NCBI RefSeq assembly: GCF_040954645.1
Contig: NC_092810.1
Coordinates: forward strand, 14,370,377 to 14,434,376
DNA: 64,000 bases
Direction of reading: 5' to 3'
Source of the DNA: Diabrotica undecimpunctata
Taxonomy: Eukaryota; Arthropoda; Insecta; Coleoptera; Chrysomelidae
Shown: positions 44,515 through 55,406 of the stretch, in pieces
How positions within the stretch are numbered: the stretch's first letter is position 1
Layout: each line of letters starts with the position of its first letter
The notes under the pieces: model-generated
Database searches by the model: none
What the model saw: the letters and a program-made list of their open reading frames with translations, nothing else
Told to the model about the DNA's origin: nothing
Program-made: the position numbers and the translations under genes

Positions 44515-45665
44515 AAAAAATGTATCCTACAAGCAGCGGAAGAAGCTTTAGGTAAAAAAAAAGTTAACAGAAATAAACAAGAATACAAAAAACCATGGTA
44601 CGACGAAAGGGTAAAAGCACTAGCAAATGAAAAGAAACAAGCTTTCCTAACATACAAAGAAATGAAGACACCGGAGGCATGAGAAGACTACGTGAGAATC
44701 AGGAATAGAGTAAACCAAGAAATAGATGACATCAAAAGAGAACACGGGGAGAAATTTACCAAAGATATGAAATACGACCTCTATGGATCCCAGAAAAAGG
44801 TGTTGAAGATGATAAGGAGACAAAAAACAGAAATGAATGAATTTGTACGCATAGATAACATTACGGAGGAACAATGGACTGAGCATTTCACGAAATTATA
44901 TGGAAAAGGAGAAGAAGAGAACAAAGAAATAATCATTAACGAAACTCACGATAGAGTACTAATATCAGAAGAAGAGCTATAAGAACGAATAAAAAAATTA
45001 AAAAACAGAAAAGCACCTGGTCCTGATAAGATAAACAATGAACTGCTAAAATATGGAGGAACAACACTACGCAAGTGGCTCCTAAAATTATTCGTCGATA
45101 TAATAAATACCGGAGTAGTACCAGCGGAATGGAAGGAAAGTCTACTGCTACCGATACTTAAAAAGAGAGACTCGAGAAATCCTGAAAATTATAGGGGCAT
45201 TAGTCTGACGAATAGTACATTAAAATTGTTAACGGCAGTCATAAAAGATAAAATCGAGGAAAAAGCGAACATGGCAGATGAACAACAAGGCTTCCGGAAG
45301 AACCGCAGCACAATAGACGCAATTTTTATTATCAGACAAATAATAGAGAAGTCTATTGAATATAGAAAACCAACATACATGTGCTTTGTAGATTTAGAAA
45401 GTGCGTTTGACAGGGTGAAGCGAAACGACATCTTAAATTTATTACAAGCTGAACAAATAGACCATCAGATAATAAGGACAATTAATGAAATTAACAAGAA
45501 CAACAAGACCAGAGTTATAATGCCACAGGGGAAACAGAATGCATAGAACTAAAAGGAAGGCCGCCAAAAAGGTGGAAAGATAATGTACAGTCAACAACGA
45601 CTGAAACAGAATAAGAGGCAGACAAACAGGAGTAATCCTAGTCGCGCCAAGAAGAAGAAGATCTT
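44515..45665 (+). pseudogene. RTE-like LINE, internally deleted (RT fingers joined to C-terminal tail)
   Basis: Readable mostly in one frame: LQAAEEALGKKKVNRNKQEY then KKPWYDERVKALANEKKQAF (pre-RT), ERIKKLKNRKAPGPDKINNE, NTGVVPAEWKESLLLPILKK, NPENYRGISLTNSTLKLLTA, ADEQQGFRKNRSTIDAIFII and YMCFVDLESAFDRVKRNDIL (the first catalytic Asp). After NNKTRVIMPQG the sequence leaps at about 45530 to LKGRPPKRWKDNVQSTT, the extreme C-terminus, so the palm with YADD, the thumb and connection are deleted. Only two or three stops interrupt the rest. The tail is AAGAAGAAG (45649-45660). This is the same family as 7362-7550 and probably 6640-6802. Confidence 0.8.
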
Positions 45666-45682
45666 TTTTCTTACCGGTACCA

Positions 45683-46390
45683 TCACAAGCTTCGATTTAG
45701 CACTGTATGGTAAGGTGACATCTGGTCAGAATAGACTACGCCTTTCTTTGCAGAGTTGTTATCAATTATACATTTCGGTTTCACAATATCCTCTTTTTGT
45801 CTATTCTGCTTTCCTGTTGGAATCAACTGTTTAGTATGAGCTGAAACACTTGAAATCATTAACACAGGTCTCTTATCCTCCACTTAATAATTCTTAGTCC
45901 ATCTTTCTTTTTTCCAATGACCTCTGCTTGCTTTATCTTCTTGGACTGGTTAAAAATAGGTGGTAATAATTTTCTGTTTCCTCTTAGAGTCCCACAGTAC
46001 ATCATATTTTTTGCTAACAAGCTTTTAACGAGAGGTATTTCTGAATAAAAGTTATCAGCAAATAATATTTTGCCATCTTTATGTGTGATAAACTAAAGTC
46101 ATTTTAGAACAACTGCTTCAAAGTGTGCTACATTAACTGGTTGTTGTTTATTTTTTCCTGTGTAAATAATTACATTAAAAGTATAGCCTTCAGGAGAATA
46201 AAGTTTGTATAGTTTTACTTCATATTTATAAGTCTTGCTGGCGATGTACTGACGAAAATGGAGTCTCCCTCTGAAAGGTACCATAGATTCATATATAATG
46301 AGAATGTTGCCAGGCTCCATTATTTTTTTTAAATTTATTGTTAAAAAATATTTTAAATTGCTGAACCAAATTACCAAATTACATAGTTAA
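45683..46390 (-). pseudogene. piggyBac-type transposase fragment
   Basis: The minus frame from 46377 gives NILIIYESMVPFRGRLHFRQ then YIASKTYKYEVKLYKLY. The VDESM motif reads IYESM, so the first catalytic Asp is Tyr. After shifts: ILFADNFYSEIPLVKSLLAK (second Asp intact), MMYCGTLRGNRKLLPPIF, then KRPVLMISSVSAH and KKGVVYSDQMSPYHTVLNRS (the usual GVDxxDQ region). The N-terminal third and the C-terminal zinc finger are absent. It abuts the LINE end at 45665. Confidence 0.8.
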
Positions 46391-46544
46391 ATAAACAATT
46401 CACAAATTAAAGCTAACTAAATTTTTTGTAATCTATGCAGTGAGGTACGGAAAATTAAAAAAAAAACGTCTTGGTGAATTTTTGAACACTCGGGTTTTTA
46501 TTTTTGAGGTCGTAAGACATTGTTATTTTAAGAGACCCAAATGC
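46391..46544. other. Short non-coding gap
   Basis: No feature seen. Confidence 0.3.
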
Positions 46545-47500
46545 AAGATCCGCAAATTTGAATGATAAAGCTACGAACACAGACGCAAGACTACTAAATA
46601 ATTACATAGTCAGCAATGATGACACCATATTAATGGTACCCATCCATCGAACCAACACGCTTCCCAGGAAATGGACTTCCCACTCGGATCAACGTTGAAG
46701 ATTCTACAAACGTTAAACTCTAAACAGAAATTCAAAGACTAAAGAAACGAAGAAACAGCAGACTACAACCGCATACTACTGGAGAAAGGAAAGTACCATC
46801 GAAACACGGATAAAAAAGAAAGCAAAACGGACCAATTACAAATACTTGTGAGAACTATAATAAATAACAATCCGGTGATAAATAACTCACAGCTTATAAA
46901 GGAAAGAGTTTTAAAGTTGGAGAACATTATACAGGAAACTTACATACAGGAGCAGCATTACAGAAGAGGAAATAGAAATACACATGGGTAGGTACAAGCA
47001 CATATCTTAGGACATAAAAGATATGATAAACGAAAATAATAGAGCCAAACATAGAGCCAGAAGGACAAGGAACCAGATGAACACAAACTAGTAAAGTCGG
47101 CTAAACAGAGAGGGTAAAACATCAATACAATATTATTGTATGTAATGGGACAATCACGTCCAGGATATAAAGGAGAGGCCCCAAATACGCAAAATATTTG
47201 GAAGCTTTAGAAAATACTGATATAAATCGCGGTAATACACGGCGATAATGGAATTGTCTGCTCCATTGAGGAACAAACATGTGTGTAAAATAGAAAGTGT
47301 AGACCAAAGTATCACCCAGATAATATAAACACAGACTTCATAAAAAACACTACGAGAAAAGCCCAAGTAACCAAATAAAAAATCATCCCTCAAACATCAC
47401 TGGAAGAGATAAATGAACTAATCAAAAATAGGTCGCCCAGGAAAGCACCTTGACCAGATTAGAAATAGGGCTCGAAAATACCTACCGGTAAAGAGCCCTA
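46545..47500 (+). pseudogene. Jockey-clade LINE, endonuclease end to RT start, very decayed
   Basis: Shifted frames give NLNDKATNTDARLLNNYIVS, the endonuclease tail phrase TRKWTSHSDQR in decayed form, linker pieces (SRLNREGKTSIQYY, WDNHVQDIKERPQIRKIFG), and the RT-start block IPQTSLEEINELIKNRSPRK-like near 47390-47450 leading to RNRARKYLPVKSP. It reads as Jockey domain order and differs from the well-preserved copy at 34735. No frame longer than about 80 codons survives. Confidence 0.5.
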
Positions 47501-48275
47501 GTATTTATATTAAACATAGAATCGATGATCACTAGCAGTGATCGCACATGCGATGATAGTAGTGGTTGCACAAGACCAAGACGACCTCAGCTACATGATA
47601 CCTCGCTACCTCGCGAAAACAGAGTAACTATAGTGAAGAAGAAAAGTGAAGAAGACATAGAAGATCTACAGATTGATGACAACGTAACAATCAAAGGAAA
47701 GGATAAATTTAAATACTTGGAGCTTGGGGTTTATAATCACGAAAAGGGCAACAACAGAGGAAGAAATTACACAAAGATTAGGACAAACAAGAACGGCAAT
47801 CCAACAACTTAACTCAGTATGGTGGGATAGACACCTAAATATGAAGACAAAAATACAGATTTATAAAACATTAGTGCGAAGTATTATGACATATGGGGCT
47901 GAAAATTGGATTATAAACAAGAAAAACAGCCATAAGATTGTAGCAACAGAGATGGAATGCCTGCGAAGATGCTTTAGAGTAACAAGAATGGATAGGAGAA
48001 GTAATGACGGAATAAAGCAAAGAACATCAATAGAAACAGACATACTAACATATTATAAAACAAAAAAGACTAAAGTGGTATGGACATGTAAGAAGAAGTA
48101 GCGACAGCAGATGGATAAAGAGAATAACCGAATGAAGCCCCATAGAAAGGAGGGAAGAGGACGACCCCGAAAATCCTGGAGGAACGAAGTAGACGACACC
48201 ATGAGTAAGAGAGGCCTAAACGATGGAAAATGGGACAAAAGTGAGAGATGGAAAGACTTGAGCATTTATTTTAAT
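47501..48275 (+). pseudogene. APE-type LINE, RT palm remnant to C-terminus
   Basis: Starts at a ruined catalytic box (AHAMIVVVAQDQDDLSYMIP where ADDIVVVAQDQDDLSYMI would be expected). It continues EDIEDLQIDDNVTIKGKDKF, KYLGFIITKRATTEEEITQR, a 125-codon frame (47724) with WWDRHLNMKTKIQIYKTLVR, SIMTYGAENWIINKKN and MECLRRCFRVTRMDRR, then KQKRLKWYGHVRRSSD and GRGRPRKSWRNEVDDTMSKR. This family (W-DKNIT-K-K, RRxxGxSRRDR style) is distinct from the RTE copies elsewhere. The clade is left open. Confidence 0.7.
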
Positions 48276-50019
48276 GTAATCCAATTAATTACCTCGGGTA
48301 TTCTATGAATTAATTGTCTTGAAGAAAATTTTAGTTTTAGTTTCAAAATTTTATCTTGTACTATTCATAATAGACCTTACATGATATAGTTCGTGCAGAT
48401 CAAGTTGTTAAGGAGCTTTTAAAAACATAAAAATATACAGGGTGTTTCATTAAAAATAAGGATTATGGACTATGTCAGACTTGTGTGGATCACCCTGAAC
48501 ATTCAAATTTATGTTTAAAAAGCGCACATTTAAATTTAACAGTTAAGGTATCTCAACGTTTTTTATTATTTTTTAAAATAAGGACACAAACAGTTGTATT
48601 CCATAAGTGGTTTCCACACTATATAATAACATTGTCGATAAAAGCTTTCTGGGAAAAAAAATTAAATTTTGCAATAACTATCAAGTGAAACTATTAAAAA
48701 TTTTCTAGGTAAATATTTGTAATATTGTTACCATTTTCACGCGAAATTATGTTTTTTGTGCATTTTTAAAATAATCGTTAATAATTTTGAAAAAATCGAC
48801 ATTTGAAAGCCCGCCAAATCTAGTGGCATTGGAATATTATTATTAAAAAAAATCGCTGATAAAAATACTTATTTTCGACTAACAAAAAGTACCATAGTAT
48901 GCACTAGAAATTTTGAATTATACCCTGAAGTACACCATTTATTACATGACAATTGAAGAAAATAATAGTTAATATCGTTTCTCACTGATAGTTCAAATTT
49001 TGTATAAATGGGCTACACCGTTTTTTTTTATAAACTGTTTCTTAGAGTTATTCATCACTAGATTTGATTTTACTGTTTTTGTATTTAGGACAAAAAATAC
49101 TTCTTATGCAACTGCAATAATATTTATCAATGCTACATTAAGTATATTTATACTTGTGATGACCCTGCTTATCGTTTATAAAGATTGATCTATTTAATGT
49201 TATTTTATAGAAATGCAAAACACTACAATTCACATTACGCATCAAGACGAAACCCATATAATTTCAGTTTTGACTTTTAATTACGTTTCATGCAAGAATA
49301 GTCAAGGAATTAAATATATTCAGAGAAGCTTGATCATAAAGCTTGATGCTAGGTTTATAGCTTAATAAAACATTTCAAATGAGTAAGACATAAAATAAAA
49401 GATTAAAGTGAAAATTTACAATCACCAACTGTCAAGACCACTGAAAGAGCATATGCCGTAATAAAAGTATAATACACCAGATAAAAAATAGATCGAAGTG
49501 GTAAACGACGTTTATTTGTCATGAAATAAGAAATAATGTTTTATGATGTATAGCAATATTGCCAAAATTATTAGGTTTTGAAGGATATAAAATACCGACT
49601 TATAAAAAAATCGTTTTAAAAAGTCATAGAATTGGTAGCGGACTTCTTATCTAGAGATTTTTGTAAATTTTAGTACTTAATACATACGGGTAACCTATAC
49701 TAGGTATCGATAGTCAACGGCACGTGGATCTCATGCGACCATCGAGCCTCTTGCTTACAATCCGCGGTCGTTGCTGATGGGAGAGAAATCCCAGCTTTAA
49801 CCCTCCAGCGGTGACGTAAGAAATTTACATATTATTGCTAACCTCGGTCTGTTAGACCTATAGAGATATATTGCTTTAAATATTCTTAAAACACGCAATT
49901 TTAAAATAATTATACTTAAATAAGGGCTTAGATGTAATGGTTTACAAAAATAAAACATTCATTTTTTACGCAAATACAAAATAAAATGTCTCCCTTGTAA
50001 TGTTCCCATCCCATCTACC
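48276..50019. other. Largely featureless; small GC-richer island at 49690-49830
   Basis: One repeat terminus-like phrase at 48436-48460 (TATACAGGGTGTTTCATT). At 49690-49830 the base composition rises, with an E-box-like CACGTG at 49722. I could not assign it to a gene, tRNA or repeat. Remaining ORFs look like chance. Confidence 0.4.
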
Positions 50020-50640
50020 AATACCAAACTATCCATATATAAAAAAAGCAGATAACCATCCCAAATCATTATATCAATATGTCCTCCAAGAACTCATGAC
50101 ATACAGTAACCATAATCTTATATATACCGTTGCCTCTAAAACTATAGATTGAGTGGGAGCAGCATTTATGTCTAATGAAACAAAAATATTAATAAAACTC
50201 TCTAAAATAACATCCATTTACTCAGCCGAGTTAACCGCTATTCTCAATGCAATAAATTTTGTGGTAGAAAATAGTATTAAAAACCCTGTCGGAGTTTTAA
50301 TTACAGATTCCCTAAGTTCTGTAATTGCCCTAAATAACTTATATCCTAGCCATCCAAGTCAACTACTTATTAAATCAGCATTAAGCCAACTGCAAACTAT
50401 GAACATAAATGTCAACTTTGTATGGATTCCTTCCCACATCGGAATTGCTGGTAATGAAGAAGTAGATTCCTTGGCAAAACTTGCAATCTCGAGTCCGCAA
50501 GCTGTAGAAATCAGAAGCATTCCACATCTAGATATAAAACCTATAATCAAGAACTTAATAATCAATGATAGGCAGACCAAGTGTGTAACGACTATTTTGC
50601 TTGGTAAGAATATGGGGGACAAGATTGGGCAAACAAAATA
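50020..50640 (+). pseudogene. LINE RNase H domain
   Basis: The frame begins before 50050 (IPNYPYIKKADNHPKSLYQY). The RNase H motifs are IYTVASKT (the first Asp of YTDxS is Val), IYSAELTAILNAI (Glu), GVLITDSLSSVIAL (Asp) and VNFVWIPSHIGIAGNEEVDS (His and final Asp). One stop precedes GAAFMSN. Sequence after LIINDRQTK loses family resemblance near 50590. The first Asp change would abolish activity. It is a different copy from 42846-43800, with an intact third acid. The zinc-knuckle part may be the piece at 52150-52640. Confidence 0.75.
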
Positions 50641-51431
50641 ATCGGAACTAGTGCGTACGACACTCAGTTGGTTGTTGGAGAGCTGGGTCGTGAATAAGTT
50701 AAAGATATGGGGGTTGGATTGGGGCAACTACAAAAAAAAAGAAATAAAGGGGTACTTATACAAATCTCTTGGGGCAAACATAATGAAAATAAACTGGAAA
50801 CACCTCAAGAAATTTAATATAAGGCGCTACTTGAGGTGCCCAATTATACCTATTACAACCACTAGTTGTAACTAGGGAAATAATTATGGAACATCAAGCA
50901 TATAGAAAAAAATATCTTTTTCAAATAAAACTCAAAATGGATCAGAGAAACAAATTAAACGTTTATTTTTGTCTTAAACAAACGGTTGTCAAAAATACAG
51001 ATTTTACAAGAACATATTATACAACGTAATCCAAATTAATAAAAACTTACATGTTCTTCGTTTACATAAGAGATTGCTACAAAAATTTTAAATGGTTTCT
51101 AGGTTATAATATGGCCAATTTAGATTATCAAAATTTTATGGATATCCTTTTTATGAAAAATATTATTGAATTTAATCTTACATATGGAATATCTTTTATA
51201 TAAAATAATCAAATTAAAATTGTCTTATAACAACAATGGATTAAAGCGAAATGTCATATGTCAACATAACAACTTAAGACAGAATAAAATATGACATTTT
51301 TTAGCTACGACAAAAATAATATAAAACTTTAATTATTACAAATTCTTTTATTTTAATGAAAGCAAATTATTAAAAATGTCTTTATAACTTGGGAAAATTA
51401 ATACATTAAATTGTTACCTTAATTCACATAA
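50641..51431. other. No recognisable gene
   Basis: A 74-codon ORF (50651-50875) has no motif I recognise. The rest is AT-rich. Confidence 0.35.
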
Positions 51432-51713
51432 TCACTTAACTTTGTAAAGGAAAAACTTGCTACATCTCTAAGAAGCTACTTGGACAGATTTTCAAAATGG
51501 AAAACAGGAAACCATTTCCGTACTCAGGCAGGAACGATTGAAACGGGAACGTGGTGGAGGAATCAAGCTGTCGACAGGGACATTCTAGATAAGATATATC
51601 TTTTCAAAAATTTCCAGTATCGGTTCAAAACTTCCAGTGACCACTCAGACAGAACTGCCTATGCAAAGAGTATCATCACGTCCACTGGTATGAGAACATT
51701 ACAAAAAAGTTGA
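51432..51713 (+). other. Unidentified open frame, possible exon
   Basis: 94 codons without a stop, with a mixed, protein-like composition (KEKLATSLRSYLDRFSKWKT, NHFRTQAGTIETGTWWRNQA, VDRDILDKIYLFKNFQYRFK, TSSDHSDRTAYAKSII). An AG at 51448-51449 and a GTATGAG at 51690 could serve as splice sites (ending ...ITST). I do not recognise the sequence, and no neighbour gives context. It may be a piece of an unknown element or a host exon. Confidence 0.25.
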
Positions 51714-52149
51714 ATCGCTTGTTCGATTTAAAAATTGTCCCAGATTTTACATTTCAAATCTTTTGTTAGACTTCCTTAGCTCGACTCACATTGTAGCACG
51801 TCTGCCCTGCTTGGAACTTAAATGTCGACTCCTATTTGCGTTAAATTTTACAAATTCCACGCCATAAAATAACTCTCCGCCTTGTGTTTACAAAACCTAA
51901 ACAAACAATTATACCTCGGACCCTCGTTCTAAGCGACAAAAGCAACTTTTTAAATATTCCAGTTTATTGCGTTTTAACGACGAGACAAATAAAAACTCTT
52001 TTTTATATTAGGGGGCATCATGAAATATAATCCTCTAGGCGACAAAAACTTGTCGAAATAGATATAACATAATACAAATTAACAAAATAGCACGTTTTTA
52101 AACCGGAGTTCTACCTGACTTTGTAACAAAAGGTTATGGGATTTGAAAG
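51714..52149. other. No recognisable gene
   Basis: No motif. It separates the unidentified ORF from the LINE tail. Confidence 0.35.
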
Positions 52150-52640
52150 TACACATAGACAAAAAATATATCCAGCGTTATTTACGCATTAAGGATTTTC
52201 GTAAAAGACAAACACAGATTTTGTGGCAATCTTTATGCGTACTGACGAGATAAACGAACAGGGACGTATTATAAAATTTAAAACGCTACAAGTGGAACCA
52301 GTCAACATCCAAACTACGAGAAGTAAAACATTCTGTATTACCTTGGAAATCAACCCAAATAAGCGTATACATCAAACTATCCTATCTCGTCTTAGAATAG
52401 ACCACACCGCCATCACCCATAAACATCTACTGGAGAGTAAATTAAAACCACAGTGCTACGTATGTGATATTGTGCTCAGTGTTCGCCATATTTTACTGAA
52501 GTGTCCTTTATATTGCATGAAGAGACTTCAATATAAATTACAAAATACCTTACAGGCAATATTAAGTGACGGAACTGATATAAAAAATTTGACATCATAC
52601 TTATATTCCATATATTATGTACTAAATAAATTGTAAAACT
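52150..52640 (+). pseudogene. LINE ORF2 C-terminus with CCHC knuckle
   Basis: Open frame 52223-52636. After a divergent lead it reads KRIHQTILSRLRIDHTAITH then KHLLESKLKPQCYVCDIVLS and VRHILLKCPLY. The knuckle has C-x2-C-x8-H-x4-C spacing. The RLRI-HT--TH-HLL lead-in is diagnostic of I/Jockey-side LINE tails that follow an RNase H domain. It ends with a stop at 52636 and an A-rich tract at 52682-52700. Could be the 3' end of the element seen at 50020-50640, with 1.5 kb of foreign sequence between them. Confidence 0.65.
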
Positions 52641-52859
52641 TTAAATTGTATAACACCAATGACCCTATAAGGTTGAGGCATAAATAAATAAAAAAAAAAT
52701 TGAATGAATTAAAATTACAAAAGTCCTAGTTTAGTCTTCTCTCAAAGCATTGGCTACAAACAGAAGTAACATGTTCGAGACAGAGGAATTAACTACAAAT
52801 TTTGCAGCTATATTTTGTTTTCCTATTTTGTTTAGAGGTATAAGTTTGGCAACGCCTAA

Positions 52860-53295
52860 CTCCATGACCTCACACTAGAAACAAAAAAAGACTTTTTAAA
52901 TGTTACATGTACTCAGTGCTTCTTTGCGAAGTAAAAACGTGGACATTGAAGGCGGAAACTCTATCAAAACTTTAGTCTTTTGAGCTATACAGCTAAACAG
53001 AAGGATTCTGAAGATACCATGAACAGACAAAGGCACCAATGAAGAAGTACTATGGAGGATAAATACAACCGCGGATTTGGTCAACATCGTGAAGGGCTGT
53101 AATCTGCAGTACTAGGAATATATAATAAGAAATTAATTACTGATGAGCTACTCCAATGCATTTTTCAAGGTAAAATTAAAGGAAAAAGGAGAATATGGTA
53201 TAGAAAGACCTCAACACAGCTATTCCGTAGAGCAACCAACAAAGTCATCATAGCCAGAATGATCGCCAACGTTCAAAACGGACAGGCACCCTAAG
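52860..53295 (+). pseudogene. RTE-like LINE C-terminus
   Basis: Decayed copy closely related to 13080-13555: HDLTLETK, CYMYSVLLCEVKTWTLKAET, then in shifted frames INTTADLVNIVKGC and VIIARMIANVQNG. Three or more frame breaks. It ends against a piggyBac relic. Confidence 0.7.
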
Positions 53296-54838
53296 ATTAC
53301 CTTGTAGCAACTCTTGATATGTCTGATACATTTCTGTGGATAGCTCCCATATTTGTTGTATTTTTTCTCGAATGTGACGAGGTATGCGTTTATCTGCTTG
53401 TCTTCTTATCGCATGTTTTTTACGAGACTTCTGGATAGTTCTGTCAAACAAATTCTTCTGCGATATGCTTTATCCTTTTTTTAATTACATTTGTAAATTA
53501 CAAATGCGTTAATTTATGTCACGTTGAGTAGGGCGTAAAAAAACACCATCGGCCATCTTCTAGTATTGCGAGCTACATTACATTTTGATGATAACTTATC
53601 TATCATGTCAACTTCTACCTTCCTTTTGTTATACTCGTCCATAGTCATCATAGGTTTTTGTGTGGTTCCATCGATCTCATTATCGTCATGCATAAAAGAT
53701 ATCAGAAGGAAGAACGGTTTTCTTCGCTTTTGGAACTTGCGATCCTTTAGTACAATTTTCCCTAAATGCAAACATACGTGATGGACTTGGTCTACCTTGA
53801 TCTTCAGTAAACTGGGTAGGTAGCTGTTTCTTATTCATTTATATTGTAACCAAGAACGTTATTTTTATGCTCATTGAGTAGTCTTTTGCATAGTTCACTA
53901 CTGATAAACCAATTATCAGTGGTTATATTTCGATTAGATTTACTAATTGTCTGAACGAGTCTACTACACATTATTCGCAGAATTACTAGGTTCCAATAAA
54001 GAACCGTTTGGTTGATTACTAATATATATCTGCATATTTGTGTTATAAAACATTTTAGCATCTGCTAAGAAGATAATCTTTGTCTTGTACTTAGCAGGCA
54101 TGGGGTGTATATACTGTCGAAATGTACAGTTTCCAAGCTAGTTTATCTACAGCTTTTCTGTTATCTCATGTATCACAGTCATCAAATCTTAGATGTAGGA
54201 TGAGAAAAAGGAAATGTTGTTGTGATATGGTCAAACGAAACAACTCTGGTGAATCACCGTAGTACTAAAAATTTCATCACAATTCAATCTGTATATTTTT
54301 TTAACTTTAGCTAAGACATTTGTAGACCTCGTATAAGTTTCTCTGGCATATTATGCTTGAGCAAATTTCTCAATGTTTTGATTGGTATACCAATGATACT
54401 GATAATAAAGTCGTCAAAAAATGACCAGATTTCCTGATTCCTACAGGGTCGGTAAAATTGTGGATAACCCATCTTGTGTCGAGGTAATTGTGTAACAATG
54501 TTTTTTTATCTTGCCCTACAGCTTTGTAAATTCATTGGTGGGCAGTGTTTTTTCCATGGCATCACTTTATTGCTACCAGTATAACATAGACTGTCAATAT
54601 TTTGCTTTGATTTAGTGGGAGTTACAATTTTTGCTTTCGATTTCTCCACAATGTATTGTCCCTCAGATATATCCTTGTCAATTTGTAAAACATTTTCGTG
54701 AAACTCTGGTTCGCTTTCCGAGTCCTCGTGTATCATTTCTAAACAGTCTTTCTCATTGTCTTCACCATTGTCATTATACTTCAAGTCAAGAGCATCATCT
54801 GACCAAGACTCCGTAAGTTGCTGTTTCTTTCTAATCAT
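53296..54838 (-). pseudogene. piggyBac-type transposase relic
   Basis: The N-terminus from 54838 is a 110-codon frame, acidic (DLKYNDNGEDNEKDCLEM, HEDSESEPEFHENV). The middle (54500-54060) is shifted among frames but keeps traces of the conserved core. A 76-codon frame (54061) ends with RLVQTISKSNRNITTDNWFI then SSELCKRLLNEHKNN, the TDNWF Asp block. A further frame (53771) reads RRKPFFLLISFMHDDNEIDG, EYNKRKVEVDMIDKLSSKCN and ARNTRRWPMVFFYALLN, the GVDxxDQ...RRWP core in decayed form. The last (53451) reads FDRTIQKSRKKHAIRR and RIPRHIREKI. No zinc finger is seen at the C-terminus. Closer to RRWP-type piggyBac families than the other two copies. Confidence 0.8.
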
Positions 54839-55406
54839 ATGTACACAATGAAATTAATATTTTAGTATTAACAATAAACTTTAGGAAAACAAAACACAAG
54901 TTATAAATAAAGTAAACGAAGCAAGCGAGGAATTACCAAAAAAATTCCTACCAAAGTATTTGTAAAAAAAAAGATAATTAACAGGAAAAACTAAAAATAA
55001 ATATCAATTAGAGTCCATCAACATAGATAAGAAAATAGTAAAGTTTATTAGTCGGAAAAAATTACAATCAAAAACATTCACACTTCACACTTCACATGCA
55101 AAACAATATTAATAAAAAACTTAAGATAAACAAATAATCAAACTCAACATTTAAATGGGTTTGTAGGGATAAAGATTCCAAAACAAAGGCAAAGGAGGTA
55201 AAGTTTGTTCTAGTTCACTAAAATCGGAGATTAATGTACCTTTAGAAAATAGTGCACACAGTTCTCAATCGTTAATTAAGACAAAACAAAGAAATAGATT
55301 ATTATAACAGTCTGAAGAGCACCTCATAAAAATCAACACTGACATGTCCCACTTAATCATTTTATGTAATTTGTCTGAATTTAAACTAGAATTATTTGTT
55401 AATATA
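54839..55406. other. No recognisable gene
   Basis: A-rich sequence between two transposons. Confidence 0.4.
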
